Shown one piece after another: positions 21,932 to 32,394 of a stretch of DNA of 64,000 nt. A program made the translations under genes and the position numbers. Source of the stretch: Isoetes taiwanensis (taxonomy: Eukaryota > Streptophyta > Lycopodiopsida > Isoetales > Isoetaceae); the NCBI GenBank assembly GCA_021234155.1, contig JAJEKV010000079.1, positions 5,125,027 through 5,189,026 of the forward strand, in the 5' to 3' direction. The notes below the pieces were generated by a model, which saw only the letters and a list, made by a program, of their open reading frames with translations, searched no databases and was not told the origin of the DNA. Each line of letters starts with the position of its first letter. Position 1 is the stretch's first letter.

Positions 21932-22172
21932 TTTGGCAAGACTTCTTCAACACGATCTGCACCAACTTGTGGATGAGTTTTGCTTATCATCCGCAGGCAG
22001 ATGGGCAAATGGAGCACACTAACAGAATCTTGGAGGACATGTTGAGAAATTATGTTTGGAACAACCAACCCAAATGGGCTGGTTACATCCACCTAGTCGA
22101 AGTTGCGTACAATAGCACAAAGCAAGAGTCATCGAAGATGTTCCCTTCCCTCGATTCACCTTTCAATAGCGA
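21932..22172 (+). pseudogene. Chromovirus integrase, part 2 (after nested insertion)
   Basis: Removing the insertion joins AFW at 17,264 directly to QDFFNTICTNLWMSFAYHPQ here, restoring one integrase frame. YHPQADGQMEHTNRILEDML supplies the third catalytic acid (Glu in QMEHTN). The frame runs on to WAGYIHLVEVAYNST, the usual end of the integrase core, then loses similarity at about 22,172. A stretch of about 270 bp up to 22,440 is unassigned. Confidence 0.85.
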
Positions 22173-22439
22173 TAACCCATGAGAGTTCAACTGGAGGGGG
22201 TGTTTTGGACTATTTTATGCACGATAGGGGTTAGGGGTGTTTTAGGCAATCGACTGGAGCAATATCTATACACATAGGTGTCAAATTGCCTTTTAAAATT
22301 GTGTATACAAGGGGGTTTTTTACTACCCTCCGAACGCAGATGACATACCCCCTTTATGTCTAAGTGCATCCCCCGGGTTCCCTTCGCGATCGGTTATAAT
22401 CATCAATGCTTGACCCCAATCGTGGCACAATCGAATGTC

Positions 22440-22910
22440 CAAGGTGGAAGTTTCTCAACAACGATGGCAGATATGCAGCAGCTTGTAGTAGATGTGTGAG
22501 AATATCTTCAAACAACAAAGGCACATCAGAAGAGTCTAGCGATGATAGACATAAACTCCTCGAGAGTTTGTTGTGAGGGATAAAGTTGGCTCAAGTAAAG
22601 GTCAAGCAAGCTTTCCTTCGATTGGCAATTGTAAGAAGCTTGCTCCAAGGTGGGCCAAGCCTACAAGCTCGACTTGCCTACCCATCTAACGGTCCACAAA
22701 GCCTTCCACGTGAGCCTATTAAAGAGGCACATCCCAAACCTGGAAGAGGTCTTGGAGACTCCAACCTTGTTGGAGATGAGAGAGGAGCAAATGGAGATAG
22801 TCCCCAAGCTAATTCTCGACAAAACATTTAGGAAGCGAAGAAGGTCTCAATTCCTCCTCTACTTAGTCAAGTGACGGCCAAGTCATCTCCGAATTGGTCG
22901 ACATCAACTC
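22440..22910 (+). pseudogene. Chromovirus integrase C-terminus and chromodomain-like end
   Basis: A linker (about 22,460-22,640) reads MADMQQLVVDV and similar pieces. The open segment 22,650-22,874 reads MGQAYKLDLPTHLTVHKAFH, VSLLKRHIPN, LLEMREEQMEIVPKLILDKT and FLLYLVK. The first part is the GKP-like block (G-x-x-AYKL-x-LP-x-x-x-x-hydrophobic-H-x-VFHVSLL). The last matches the chromodomain start (hydrophobic-LDxRxxRRR...EYLVKW). Chromodomains of this class direct integration to heterochromatin. A stop after LVK cuts the domain short. Confidence 0.75.
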
Positions 22911-23013
22911 GTCAGGTGCTCTTAGCTAAGCTTGTGTATGCCTTAATCTAAATACAAGAAAGCATATACATTGTAGAGTAGTCGGGATGCTACACGAAGA
23001 TCTTCGAGGGTAG

Positions 23014-23530
23014 GCGATGATGAGATCCCCCCTAGGGGTGTTCTCTAGGCCAGTACGCACCAAGAGTGCGCATGACTAAGAGGGTCATGTGAGAGGAGCA
23101 CAACATTGAGGGCGATGATGGGATTAGTAGAAGGTTCCCAAGCTTAAAACCTTCGGGGCCACGATGCACTGCGGGTGTGCATGACTGAAGGCGTCATGCA
23201 CGAGTAGGCATGGGATCGTGGGCGATGATGGGATCATCATTAGGATGTTCTCTATGCTACGATGCAAGCACGGGGCACATGACCATGGGGGGTCATGATG
23301 AGGTAAGCATGATCATGCGCGATGATGGGATCGTTTGGGACGTTCCCTAGCTTAAACTCCTAGGGGCATGAGGCTGGGTGTACACGATCAAGGGGATCTT
23401 GTACAAGGTAGCACCCGATCATGGGCGATGATAGGATCATCTTAAACGGTCCTTAAGCTCAAATCCTTTGGGCCATGATCGAGTGCAAGGGTAGTACGGG
23501 TAACCTTGAGCTAGTAGTTTGGCTCAAGGA
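23014..23530. repeat. Tandem repeat, five diverged units of about 100 bp
   Basis: Units begin with GCGATGATGRGATC at 23,014, 23,112, 23,222, 23,319 and 23,425 (97-110 bp apart), each with a TTCCCTAGCTTAAAnCCT-like middle. The array lies between the chromodomain and the 3' LTR, a place where plant Ty3 elements often carry subrepeats. Confidence 0.7.
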
Positions 23531-23905
23531 GGTAATTAGAGGGGTGGTCCCCTAAAACCACAAACTTATTAACTTAAATAACATAATGTGCTACTTGTGC
23601 AGGCCAGTGAAGGGAAGCATGGAGGAGAGAGCATGTTACGAGAAGACAGGAGTCATAGATTTTAGACTTAACTATGAACTCCTAACTTTGTTGTGATAAT
23701 ATTATATATGCAAACTTTTATAATGATAATCGTTACAGCTATATAATTGTATAAGTTATATATATAGGCTTATAATTATGTAATAAGTAATTAACGAGAA
23801 GTTGATCCTTTCAATAAAGTTAAGTTTCTATATTCATGTTGTGAGTTTTTGCAAGCCTGTTGCAGGTTCATCATCTTAGCTTAATGTTAAAAACAACATT
23901 ATCCT

Positions 23906-23920
23906 AAGGTGGGGAGAACG
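23906..23920 (+). promoter_or_regulatory. Polypurine tract of the chromovirus
   Basis: AAGGTGGGGAGAACG directly precedes the LTR start TGATATTCCCC. The nested element at 49.5-59.3 kb has the nearly identical AAGGTGGGGAGAATG. Confidence 0.85.
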
Positions 23921-25525
23921 TGATATTCCCCTGAAATATACGCTATAAATATGTGTATTTTTGGGTCACATCACTGTACAAGTTTATTTTTAGTAGCCTT
24001 ATACACCATAATAGGTGGAAAAGGGAGCATGGCTAAGTTATTCATATAACTTAGCCAACCTTAGGCATAGGACCATTTCCACATGGCCTTACCCTATTGG
24101 GCACCCGCCACATGGAAACACCCCATTGGAGCCATGTGGCAGTGACATGGAACCCTAACTTATAAATGGCCAAACCCTAACCCTAGGCCATTTTTCTGGC
24201 TCCAACAGTCTGGGAACCTTGTTCACACCAAACTCTGTTTAGAGAGCCACCATTGTGGCACAACATAGCACAGCCCCTGAGCGCTTGGCAATCGGGGAGT
24301 GGGAGATACTTCAAACCCCTTGAAGGCCGTGGAGACGCTGGGAGCAGGAGGGAGTTCCTCAGGAGCAGGTATTTGGGTTAGAGTCCTTTGTAGATCATCC
24401 GAACTTAGGATTCGGATGAGTTAGCATTTCGTATCTCTAGTAGAGCCATTCTAGAATCCTTAATCTAGATCTTGAACCCTAATCAATGAACCTTAAATGT
24501 AAGTTAGATGCATGTGATTAGGATTAGATGTATCTTCATTGTTGATCATGTTATGTTGATGTACAATGTTGGTTGATCTTATATTTGCACCTCTTGTGTA
24601 TTGGGAAGGGGGGGTAGAGACCTAGTGGCTATTATGTAGATGGTGCTTCTAGTTTAGATCTATTAGTTCCTATTATTATGCGGCCTGTGCATAAAAACTC
24701 ATCCGGCTACGGGGGCTATGGTATGGCTTAGCATCATACAACGAGGCTAGTGGCAAAGTGGAGGGGGTTCCCTGCTAAGCGTGGCTGGCTACTGGGGACC
24801 CATAGTGGGCTAGGTCTATAGTCGGTCACCTTGTGTGGGCTGGGTATGGGTCCGACACTTCCTTGATCAATAGTGTCGCCCTGACCCTCAGTAGTTGTGG
24901 GTGTTGCCTGGCTCTTGTTTTGGGAGTGGGGTACGAATCGTGGGTCGCCATGATTCTCTAGTCGCCCATGGAACCACTAGACCTCGGGAAGGGGAGATGG
25001 AATTCTTCCTACCTCATCGGACCGGGGAAATGCAACCAGGAGTAGTCTTCATGGGTGATAGCATGAGACTACGTATCCGGCAGGTTATAGTCATGCCAGA
25101 GCCCCATCTAGCCAGTCTGCAAAGTATGCACAGGAGGGGCGGATGGAGTGGTCAACCATAGCCATTGTTATATCTCGATCTTCTCTACCTTGTGGCCCAC
25201 CATTCCCGCTCTCCTTCACGAAGTCCGAAGCCTGGGTAGGAGCTCTCACGTTTTATGGCATGTTGATATCTTTGTTGTATCTATAGATGTATGGACGTGC
25301 TACCGTTCGAGATAGTTAGATGCATTGTTGTTGTTAGTGCATTATGTTATGCGTCCGCTATTATAGGAGCCCATAGGAGAAAGGTGTCAAGGCACCTCCG
25401 TGTCCCCTTCCCGCACTGGGTATATCTTGTCTGGATGGATGGAGGGCCTATATGGCCAGAGGGCTAGATGGGGGATTTCCTGCGAGATGTGACCGGATGT
25501 CGTATATTTAGTAGAGAGTGTCACA
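23921..25525 (+). repeat. 3' LTR of the chromovirus
   Basis: Starts TGATATTCCCC after the purine tract. A TATA-like CTTATAAATGG is at about 24,158. The right end at about 25,525 (GTGTCACA) is set by alignment to the LTRs at 49.5 and 57.7 kb, which share blocks around GGGGTAGAGACCT, CCCATGGAACCACT and CCTCATCGGACC and have similar length. No 5' partner is in the window. Confidence 0.75.
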
Positions 25526-26711
25526 ACATTTGATTGTCTTAGCGTTGCCGATGATTGGATAATCATAAGAGTTATGATGTATCATCGTATTGAACATGCC
25601 AAAATGTCCAGGGAATATATTTAGCCCTTCATTATGTTGTTTAACATTTTTGTTAATTAGGTTATCTTTATCTCATGTCTACAATATGATATGTCTATAA
25701 CATGCTAGGTCAGATTTGAAAGAAAGCATTAAAATGCAATGAAAGTGTCAGAATCCATTAACGTAAGATGCTTATGGCCATGTCAAATTCCATAGGTTGC
25801 ATAAGTCAATCAATTAGATATTTCATTTTAAACCATTATATTTTGTGCTCGTTGAGCAATATAATTTGTTTAACATTGCAACACCCATATTATTAGTAAG
25901 TTAGATCTTGGATATCCCTATCACAAGCAAAGGATAAAGCTCTCCAGAAGTGATTGTAATATATGTTGTTTCATTCATCTAGATATTGCTATTATGGCTC
26001 ATGAACAAGGTGGACTAATGGCTCCAAAATGGATATTGTTAGAAATTTCATGACTTCTATTCGGTTACTATGTATTAAGCAAGCACCCCTCATCGCTCGT
26101 TTTGCAACTCTCTTTTCCCCTCTTTTGGGTTAATACAAGCTCGTATTAAATAGTTCAGCTCCCATTTCGCCTGTCTTCTCACTATGCCTTCCACGCCATC
26201 TATCTTCCTGCCATATCTTTATTTAGCTTCAACATCTGCACCTTTTTCTTCCTCCAATTTATGATGTGGCTTTCGTTGTCTCCAATTTATGGTTCCATAT
26301 GATCATGTTCCATATGAATAGATGCAATATCTATTGAATGATATTGGTGTTATGTGTTGTCCATTCAACTAAAACTAGCCTTTCCCCAAGCTTGCATTAC
26401 CGCTAGTTAGGATTATTGGAATACAAATTTTTTTGCAAAATTTTGATCTTAAGGGCATTCTTGTTGCCAAACAAAAGTCTTCTTGAAGACCATCAGAGAC
26501 ATAAAATATGAATTCTCGTGATGAAGACGCACAATATATGCACACCAGACATCGGTAGATAGGCTTATTATTCATCACAATACCAGTATACATTGGGTTT
26601 ATAATTTTGAAGTGAGTACGATCATAGGTATAATATGAGACCACCCCATATAAAGAGTAATGACAATACTATCATGATAGAGCTTAGGCAGAAAGTGAGA
26701 ATGGCAATAGC

Positions 26712-26772
26712 TTCTCATCGGGATAAAAAAAACCCTGCTCTTTCGGGTTCTCGAGGAAAAACCTAATGAGAA
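26712..26772. repeat. Foldback with nested hairpin, related to 46,618-46,675
   Basis: Outer arms TTCTCAT (26,712-26,718) and ATGAGAA (26,766-26,772) enclose an A run and an inner GGGTTCTCGAGGAAAAACC hairpin. The second copy has different but still complementary outer arms. Confidence 0.55.
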
Positions 26773-27003
26773 ATTGTCGCCAATGTTCTTAAGATCTTGC
26801 CTTTATCGCCCACAAGGAAGCAAATGATAGGTACTAGGCAATTAGAAATCCGCATGTATCATAATTCGCCTAAACTTGAAAATACAAAATCACAAATGCA
26901 AGCACCCATAATGACTTGAATTCCCATAGCGAAGCTGTTCACATGCGGATGCCAATGACAAGAACCACAAAAATATAAAATAGGAAATATTAAAATAAAG
27001 GAA

Positions 27004-27240
27004 AGAACTTGAAAACCTTCAGAACGGCTGATCATGCATGCCATGCGACACCAAACATCTATAATAAAGGAGGGGCTGCCCATGCATGCCATACGAGAAA
27101 AAAATATATAACTTTCAGTAAAGAGCTTGAAAACCTCCAGAGGGAGTGATCATGCATGCCAAACGACAAAAAATCTCTACAACAAGGTGGGGCTGGTCAT
27201 GCGTGCCAAGCAAATTCAAATAAATAACAATAACTTTCTA
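27004..27240. repeat. Two-copy tandem duplication, about 120 bp
   Basis: GCTTGAAAACCTYCAGA...TGATCATGCATGCC occurs at about 27,004 and 27,124, each followed by a CTACAA-AAGGnGGGGCTG...CATGC segment. Confidence 0.65.
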
Positions 27241-27516
27241 CAAAAAAGACATCATTAGAACTTAGTCTGAGAAGAAAAGGGAAAAAGGAAGGGTGGGGAG
27301 GGAGGGAAGATTTCGAAAATACTACTATACTACTGTGAAAAGAATGTCGAATGAGAAGAAACTCGAAAAGACCGAATATATATCGCTTGTCCTCTCCCCA
27401 GAATATCAATCCTATAATGTATAGTGATCTGCATTCTCGTGATGAGGACTCATGATATAATGCAGCACCAATCACCGGGCTGAAATTTTAAGAAAACTCG
27501 CTTCTCCTCATAGGCC

Positions 27517-28236
27517 TGATATGGTTCACAACAATAAACCATACCTTTTATCTTCCATAGATTAAACCGTTAGCAATGACAAAATGATCTAAGTATGAAA
27601 TAAGAAGACAAATAAGCACAAGCATCCAATGAACATAAGATAATGAAAGTTATACCAATTGATATGAACTACACCAATAGCTCTAATGATCCGCTCTAGT
27701 TCACCAAATCTAGAGGAAGATTCTCAATACAAGGCAAATAATGGCGCTTCTCCACCCAACCGGCCAACCCCAAGGTGTTGAGATCTGGCATCATTGGCAA
27801 AAGCGTAAGGCTATGGCACCAGTAATTTAAGGCAAGGATCACAAAGGCCTAAAGGAAAGCTCAATAGGCTTATGGACAAAGCGGGCTTAAGGCCGATCAG
27901 CGTAATCGGCCTGCAAAGCAGACTAGTTGAAGACGTCCGAAATCCGGTCGACGGTACCGCTGATGATGCTCCCGAAAATTGGACATGCAAAGATCCCTTA
28001 TAAACCGATGTCGGCTTTTTTAGAAAAAGGTTCGGCTATTCCTATTTTAAACAAGCCTTATAAAGGTTAGCCATTAAATAATATCTTACATGATATTATT
28101 TAGCTATTACTAACTTAAAATATCTTTGCCAATTTAATTGCCTTGCCTTGCCATTAATTTGCCAATCTCACAACCCATGCTAGTCCACCAAGACCAATGT
28201 TCAAGGCCACTCCCCCGAGCTACCATATCCATATCA
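27517..28236 (-). repeat. 3' LTR of the non-coding element
   Basis: 720 bp. It lacks the stretch of about 60 bp with CTTCTAAAAAGAATACC present in the other LTR. Confidence 0.93.
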
Positions 28237-28252
28237 ATTCCTCCCTTTTAAA
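28237..28252 (-). promoter_or_regulatory. Polypurine tract of the non-coding element
   Basis: The minus strand reads TAAAAGGGAGGAAT and touches the LTR start TGATATGG. Confidence 0.8.
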
Positions 28253-28289
28253 GAGGCAACCGACCTCGCCAGTCCATAAACAAATTAAG

Positions 28290-28400
28290 CACCAACTTAA
28301 TTTATCCAATTGAGCACCAACACAATTTATACATGAGCACCAACTCAATTTATACATGAGCACCAACTCAATTTGTACATGAGCACCAACTCAATCCATT
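28290..28400. repeat. 23-bp tandem repeat (GAGCACCAACTCAATTTATACAT)
   Basis: Four to five units of a 23-bp repeat whose core is GAGCACCAACTCAATTTA. Single CACCAACT motifs recur through the element to 29,410. Confidence 0.8.
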
Positions 28401-29436
28401 TTAAGGACCAAAGGCTATGATTATGACTTCATAAAATAGCACCAACTATTTATGACAATCACAACTGTTATGGCTAAAGATTAAGATAAAGATTCAGGGA
28501 AGATTTGATTATTATTTTGAGATATATTAGCAAAGCTTAAGATCTACTAGATAAAATTTAAATTTTAAGATAAAGGCAAGATTAAGAAAAGATCAAGGGT
28601 TCCTATTGAAGCACCGACTCCAACCAGTAGCACCAACTACTGCTCAAAACTCCAGACACCAATCTAGAATTTCAATATCATCCATTAACATCAACACTTA
28701 TGGCACCAACCATTGTGCAACTATTAATGGCATGATCATTCATTAGAAGGAAGCAATACAATCATAAAATAGATTTACAATTTCTCTAAAGGCACGAATC
28801 CTTTAAAATCATTTAACAGATTTTGAAGTCATCTCTACTTTTAAACTAATATTTCTTACATATAGATATTCATTATTAAGACATCTTACTAAAACAATGG
28901 ACCGCACTAAACTCGTTTAGTTTGGAATAGTTCAAGATATCAAGGATAGAGAGTTCAGATAAAGATCGATCCGTCCACCACTGTAGATGCAGGTAAGGTT
29001 ACAACGGAGATCCATCCTGGCCAAGGAGATGGATTGTCAGTTTTGGTTAGGCTTGATTGAAAGGAGATCCATTTTGGCAAATGAAATGGATTGATAAGGA
29101 AGATTAGGCTCAGTTCCCTCTGCTTATTCCACGTCACTAATCACCTGCACCTATATGTTTCCTGCAACAAACAATTTTTTTTTCCGTACTGATAACCAAA
29201 GATTGAGTGATCTGGGTAGAATCAAATTGTGAAAGAAAAATTCAAGGAAAGATTTTAAATTCATAGAAAGACGATCATTTAGATTCTCAAAGAAGAAGGA
29301 ATTCTATTCCAGTTTGCAATCACTAGCACCAACTAGATAGCTTACAAACATCAAGAATAGCCAGAATAAGATTCTCTATTCCTGTTTGCAATCTCCAGCA
29401 CCAACCGAAAGTCTTTGCAAACTTTAGGAATAGCTT

Positions 29437-29449
29437 GGCTCTGATACCA
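29437..29449 (-). promoter_or_regulatory. Primer binding site, initiator tRNA-Met
   Basis: The minus strand reads TGGTATCAGAGCC two bases inside the 5' LTR. Confidence 0.92.
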
Positions 29450-29451
29450 AT

Positions 29452-30235
29452 TGATATGGTTCACAACAATAAACCATACCTTTTATCTCTTCTAAAAAGA
29501 ATACCATATCTCTTCAAACAAATCATAATCTCGTAACCTGTAAACCGTCTAGGTTTGCTACAGAATCCACAGATTAAACCGTTAGCAATAACAAAATGAT
29601 TTAAGTATAAAATAAGAAGACAAATAAGCACAGATCCAATGAACATAAGATACGAGTTATACCAATTGATATGAACTACACCAATAGCTCGGAATGATCC
29701 GGCTCTAGTTCACCAAATCTAGAGGAAGATTCTCAATACAAGGCAAATAATGGCAGTTCTCCACCCAACCGGGCCAACCAGTGTTGAGATCTGGCAGATC
29801 ATTGGCAAAGCAGAAGGCTATGGCAGTAATTTAAGGCAAGGATCACAGTTCCGGCAAAGGAAAGCTCAATAGGCTTATGGACAAAGCGGGCTTAAGGCTG
29901 GATCAGCAGAATCGGCTGCAGCAGCTAGTTGAAGACGTCCGAAATCTGGTCGACAGCCGTTGATGATGCTCCTGAAAATTCGATGCAGCCTCCCGTATAA
30001 ATCCGATGCTGGCTCTTTTAGAAAAAGGTTCGGCTATTCCTATTTTAAAGAAGCCTTATAAAGCTTAGCCATTAAATAATATCTTACATGATATTATTTA
30101 GCTATTACTAACTTAAAATATCTTTGCCAATTTAATTGCCTTGCCTTGCCATTAATTCGCCAATCTCACACACCCATGCTAGTCCACCAAGACCAACGTT
30201 CAAGGCCACTCCCCCGAGCTACCATATCCATATCA
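29452..30235 (-). repeat. 5' LTR of the non-coding element
   Basis: 784 bp, partner of 27,517-28,236. Confidence 0.93.
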
Positions 30236-30240
30236 AGGCC

Positions 30241-30549
30241 TAAGTAGTGTGATAACTGTAACTGCTGATGAATCGGGTTGATGTATCATGCATGAGAAGA
30301 GGAACAATGCCAGTGTCAATGGCGTCGAGAAAGATCATCTATAACTCCACTAGCCGCTATTGGATGTAGCACCTCCTTGTCGAATTGATTGAGCACGATA
30401 ATCCTAAATGGTGAGACAACCAGAACTCACCGATAAAAATCGGGATCAATATACATGGTCAAAGAAAGAAGGAAATGAGAGCAAGAACGATGAGGAAACG
30501 AGGGTGAGGTAGTAATCAATAATAAGACCGAAGCCGGGTTTGAGGTCGT
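30241..30549. other. Short flank between two LTR elements
   Basis: Nothing recognised; it joins the non-coding element's target site to the Ty3 5' LTR. Confidence 0.4.
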
Positions 30550-30897
30550 TGTTGGGGTGGTCACCACTCACCACACACCACAGTCACCACTTACCACTCA
30601 CCACACTCACCACTATTGAGGTGGTATAGGAGATTGTATACCGTATATGGAGGGATATGTGCACATGCACGCGTGCAGGATATTTGCACGTATGCATTGT
30701 GGAGGCATTATCATCACTGTATTATCTGAGCAGAGAGAGAAGAACAGAGAGAGGGTGTATTGGGAGAGAGCATTTTGCTTGATCTAGTTATGGACATGAT
30801 GAATCTTTGTGTTGTGTATTGCCATTGATCTGATAGATTGAGCTTGAATTGTTGGGTTTTTCATCCTTCTTGCAAGGTTAGAGTTCAGGCTCTAACA
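30550..30897 (+). repeat. 5' LTR of the Ty3 element
   Basis: 348 bp. It opens with a CAC-rich run (TCACCACTCACCACACACC) and carries GCACATGCACGCGTGC and an AGAGAGAGAAGAACAGAGAG tract also found in the 3' LTR. Confidence 0.93.
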
Positions 30898-30900
30898 ATT

Positions 30901-30914
30901 TGGCACTCCACTGC
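30901..30914 (+). promoter_or_regulatory. Candidate primer binding site
   Basis: TGGCACTCCACTGC begins three bases after the LTR. It starts with the obligatory TGG but is not the initiator tRNA-Met site used by the other elements here. The tRNA is not identified. Confidence 0.5.
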
Positions 30915-31352
30915 TTCTACGCACCATTGATCAGCAAGAATTTCCATTGAAAAGGAGTTGTTACCGCTGGTATTGGTGATCGGCCAAGAAAGAATCCACA
31001 CCATTGAGAAAGGAGCAATTTCTGGTGTGAATGGAATTTTGCCGTAGTTGATTTGTGGGGTAGAATTTGACAAGGGGAGCATAGTTTTATGCCCAAGGGA
31101 ATTAAGAAAGATATCCCACCAAGCTCCATCGTAACAAGAAGGGGACCAGTGAGTCAATCTTTGGGATCAAAATTGCATCAACATTCAATTTCATTTTCAG
31201 ATTTGGGAGCAGATCCGGGGTCTAATTCTCGCATCCGTGAGGTTTTGATTCTATTTACCCATCTAGAAGGTAATCCAATTTCGCTTTTCAAATTGAAGGG
31301 AGATTCAATTTCGTTTTTCCAATTTCAAGAAACCCAAGAAGAGGCAGAGATG

Positions 31353-32254
31353 GTCAGATTACCACCTATGGTATGGAGTTTTCGCACAATGGGGATTCCA
31401 AAGTTTGATGATCCGTGGATCGATCCTTTGAAGCATATTGTGAAGTTTGAGAGGTATTGCCGCAATGTAAGTTACTGCCGCCGATTACTTGCTTTGGTTT
31501 CATAGTTCTTTGCATGATTCAGCTGGAGGAATGGGCACAAACGCAAAATGATACCATGACATATCAGGAATTAAAGGAAGCTTTCATTGCTAATTATCAA
31601 GAAGTTCATGGTAAGGATAAGACTATGGAAAGGTGGACCAATTTCACACAAAAGGAAGATGAATCAATTAAAGAGTATAATCAGAGGTATATTGTGGTTC
31701 TCAAAGCCGTGGTTCATTGGAAGATTACAAGGAGTGATGAAATGGATATTCAATGGTATGTGAAGGGGCTCAAACGAGTTATTGCTCATAAGGTGAAGGC
31801 CAAACAGCCTACAACATTACTAGAGGCACAAAAATATGCTCTCAAGGCTGAAGATAAGTTGGGATACATTCATGAAGTTGTTGCTCCAGAGCATAAAATA
31901 GAGGATATTGCAGCCAAGATTTCTAAGCTTACAATGGGTGAGAAGCCAAGGGAGGTTCAGTTTATTACTTGTGAGTATTGTGGATCTATTGGACATTATG
32001 ATACTACATGTAGATTGCTAAAATTCTGCTCAAGATGCCAAATAAAGGGCCATAATGATCAAGAATGTAGGGAGAAGAAATTCTTTGAGAGGGCCAATCC
32101 GGCATTTGTCGTTATGCAACACCCTATTCAACCAATGCATGCAAAGACCTATCATACCACAAGTTCCAATGATGCCACAAGCTCAAATTGCCCAACAAGC
32201 TCCAATGAGTTCCACACAAATGGTGCAGCCAAAACAGGGATGGTATCCAAGTAA
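31353..32254 (+). pseudogene. Ty3 gag with two CCHC zinc knuckles
   Basis: The start MVRLPPMVWSFRTMG is in one frame (ending 31,505); the rest is in another (31,457-32,254), so one frameshift near 31,480 separates them. WAQTQNDTMTYQELKEAFIA and ERWTNFTQKEDESIKEYNQR are the retrotransposon gag core. Two knuckles follow, CEYCGSIGHYDTTC and CSRCQIKGHNDQEC, both complete CCHC, for RNA packaging. In the overlapping frame a third possible zinc site, CKLRDKFKHDESTC, is read near 32,270-32,310. An upstream open start at 31,089 may be leader. Gag would form the particle. The frameshift makes the copy suspect unless it is a consensus error. Confidence 0.85.
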
Positions 32255-32394
32255 GGCTCATTTGTATTGCAAGTTACGTGATAAATTCAAGCATGATGAG
32301 AGTACTTGTTGGAAAATTCATGGGAAACCGGAATGGGCAACCAACAAGTATCCACCAAGGCAGCAGTGTTTGAATCAAGACTCTTCCTAATAAT

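Larger units (their letters stand above)
17260..21936 (-). mobile_element. Complete non-autonomous (gag-only) LTR element with TTTGG target duplication
   Basis: Two direct LTRs (17,265-18,838, 1,574 bp; 20,349-21,931, 1,583 bp) enclose a 1.5-kb internal region. The 5-bp duplication TTTGG is exact at 17,260-17,264 and 21,932-21,936. On the minus strand the LTR runs TGTGACACAC...GTTTCA; an initiator tRNA-Met primer site (20,333-20,345) follows the 5' LTR and a purine tract (18,839-18,852) precedes the 3' LTR. Only gag remains inside; protease, RT and integrase are absent, so it would depend on another element. The near-identical LTRs indicate a recent insertion. Confidence 0.95.
14480..25525 (+). 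mobile_element. Ty3-type chromovirus, 5' LTR missing, split by a nested element
   Basis: Plus-strand order is a poorly readable gag/protease part, RT (16.0-16.6 kb), integrase (16.7-17.26 kb, resuming 21,932), a chromodomain-like C-terminus (22.6-22.9 kb), tandem repeats, a polypurine tract (23,906-23,920) and one 3' LTR (23,921-25,525). The nested element 17,265-21,931 interrupts it. No matching 5' LTR lies to the left, where block copy 2 ends at about 14,479; the element is therefore truncated at that junction. The RNase H segment after the RT also appears deleted. Confidence 0.75.
25526..27511. other. Noncoding spacer with a foldback and short repeats
   Basis: No gene is recognised. It holds a foldback at 26,712-26,772, a tandem duplication at 27,004-27,240, and a related pair around TTCTCGTGATGA at 26,513 and 27,433 that may be worn ends of an old element. 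Confidence 0.45.
27512..30240 (-). mobile_element. Non-coding LTR element with AGGCC target duplication
   Basis: LTRs at 27,517-28,236 (720 bp) and 29,452-30,235 (784 bp) start TGATATGG and end CATATCA. The target duplication AGGCC is exact at 27,512-27,516 and 30,236-30,240. On the minus strand an initiator tRNA-Met primer site (29,437-29,449) follows the 5' LTR and a purine tract (28,237-28,252) precedes the 3' LTR. The 1.2-kb internal region has no open frame of note and is full of CACCAACT motifs. This is a TRIM/LARD-like element dependent on foreign enzymes. The LTRs differ by one indel of about 60 bp and many CAG/CTG-site differences. Confidence 0.95.

Noticed and set aside
24168-24186. 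AAACCCTAACCCTAGG, like plant telomere repeat
   Set aside because: Only two units, inside an LTR; not a telomere.
26700-26780. A hammerhead or other self-cleaving ribozyme at the foldback
   Set aside because: The CTGATGA and GAAA core motifs of a hammerhead are absent.
28290-28400. Regular short repeats that could suggest a CRISPR array
   Set aside because: The units are directly adjacent 23-bp tandem repeats without unique spacers, inside an LTR element of a eukaryote.
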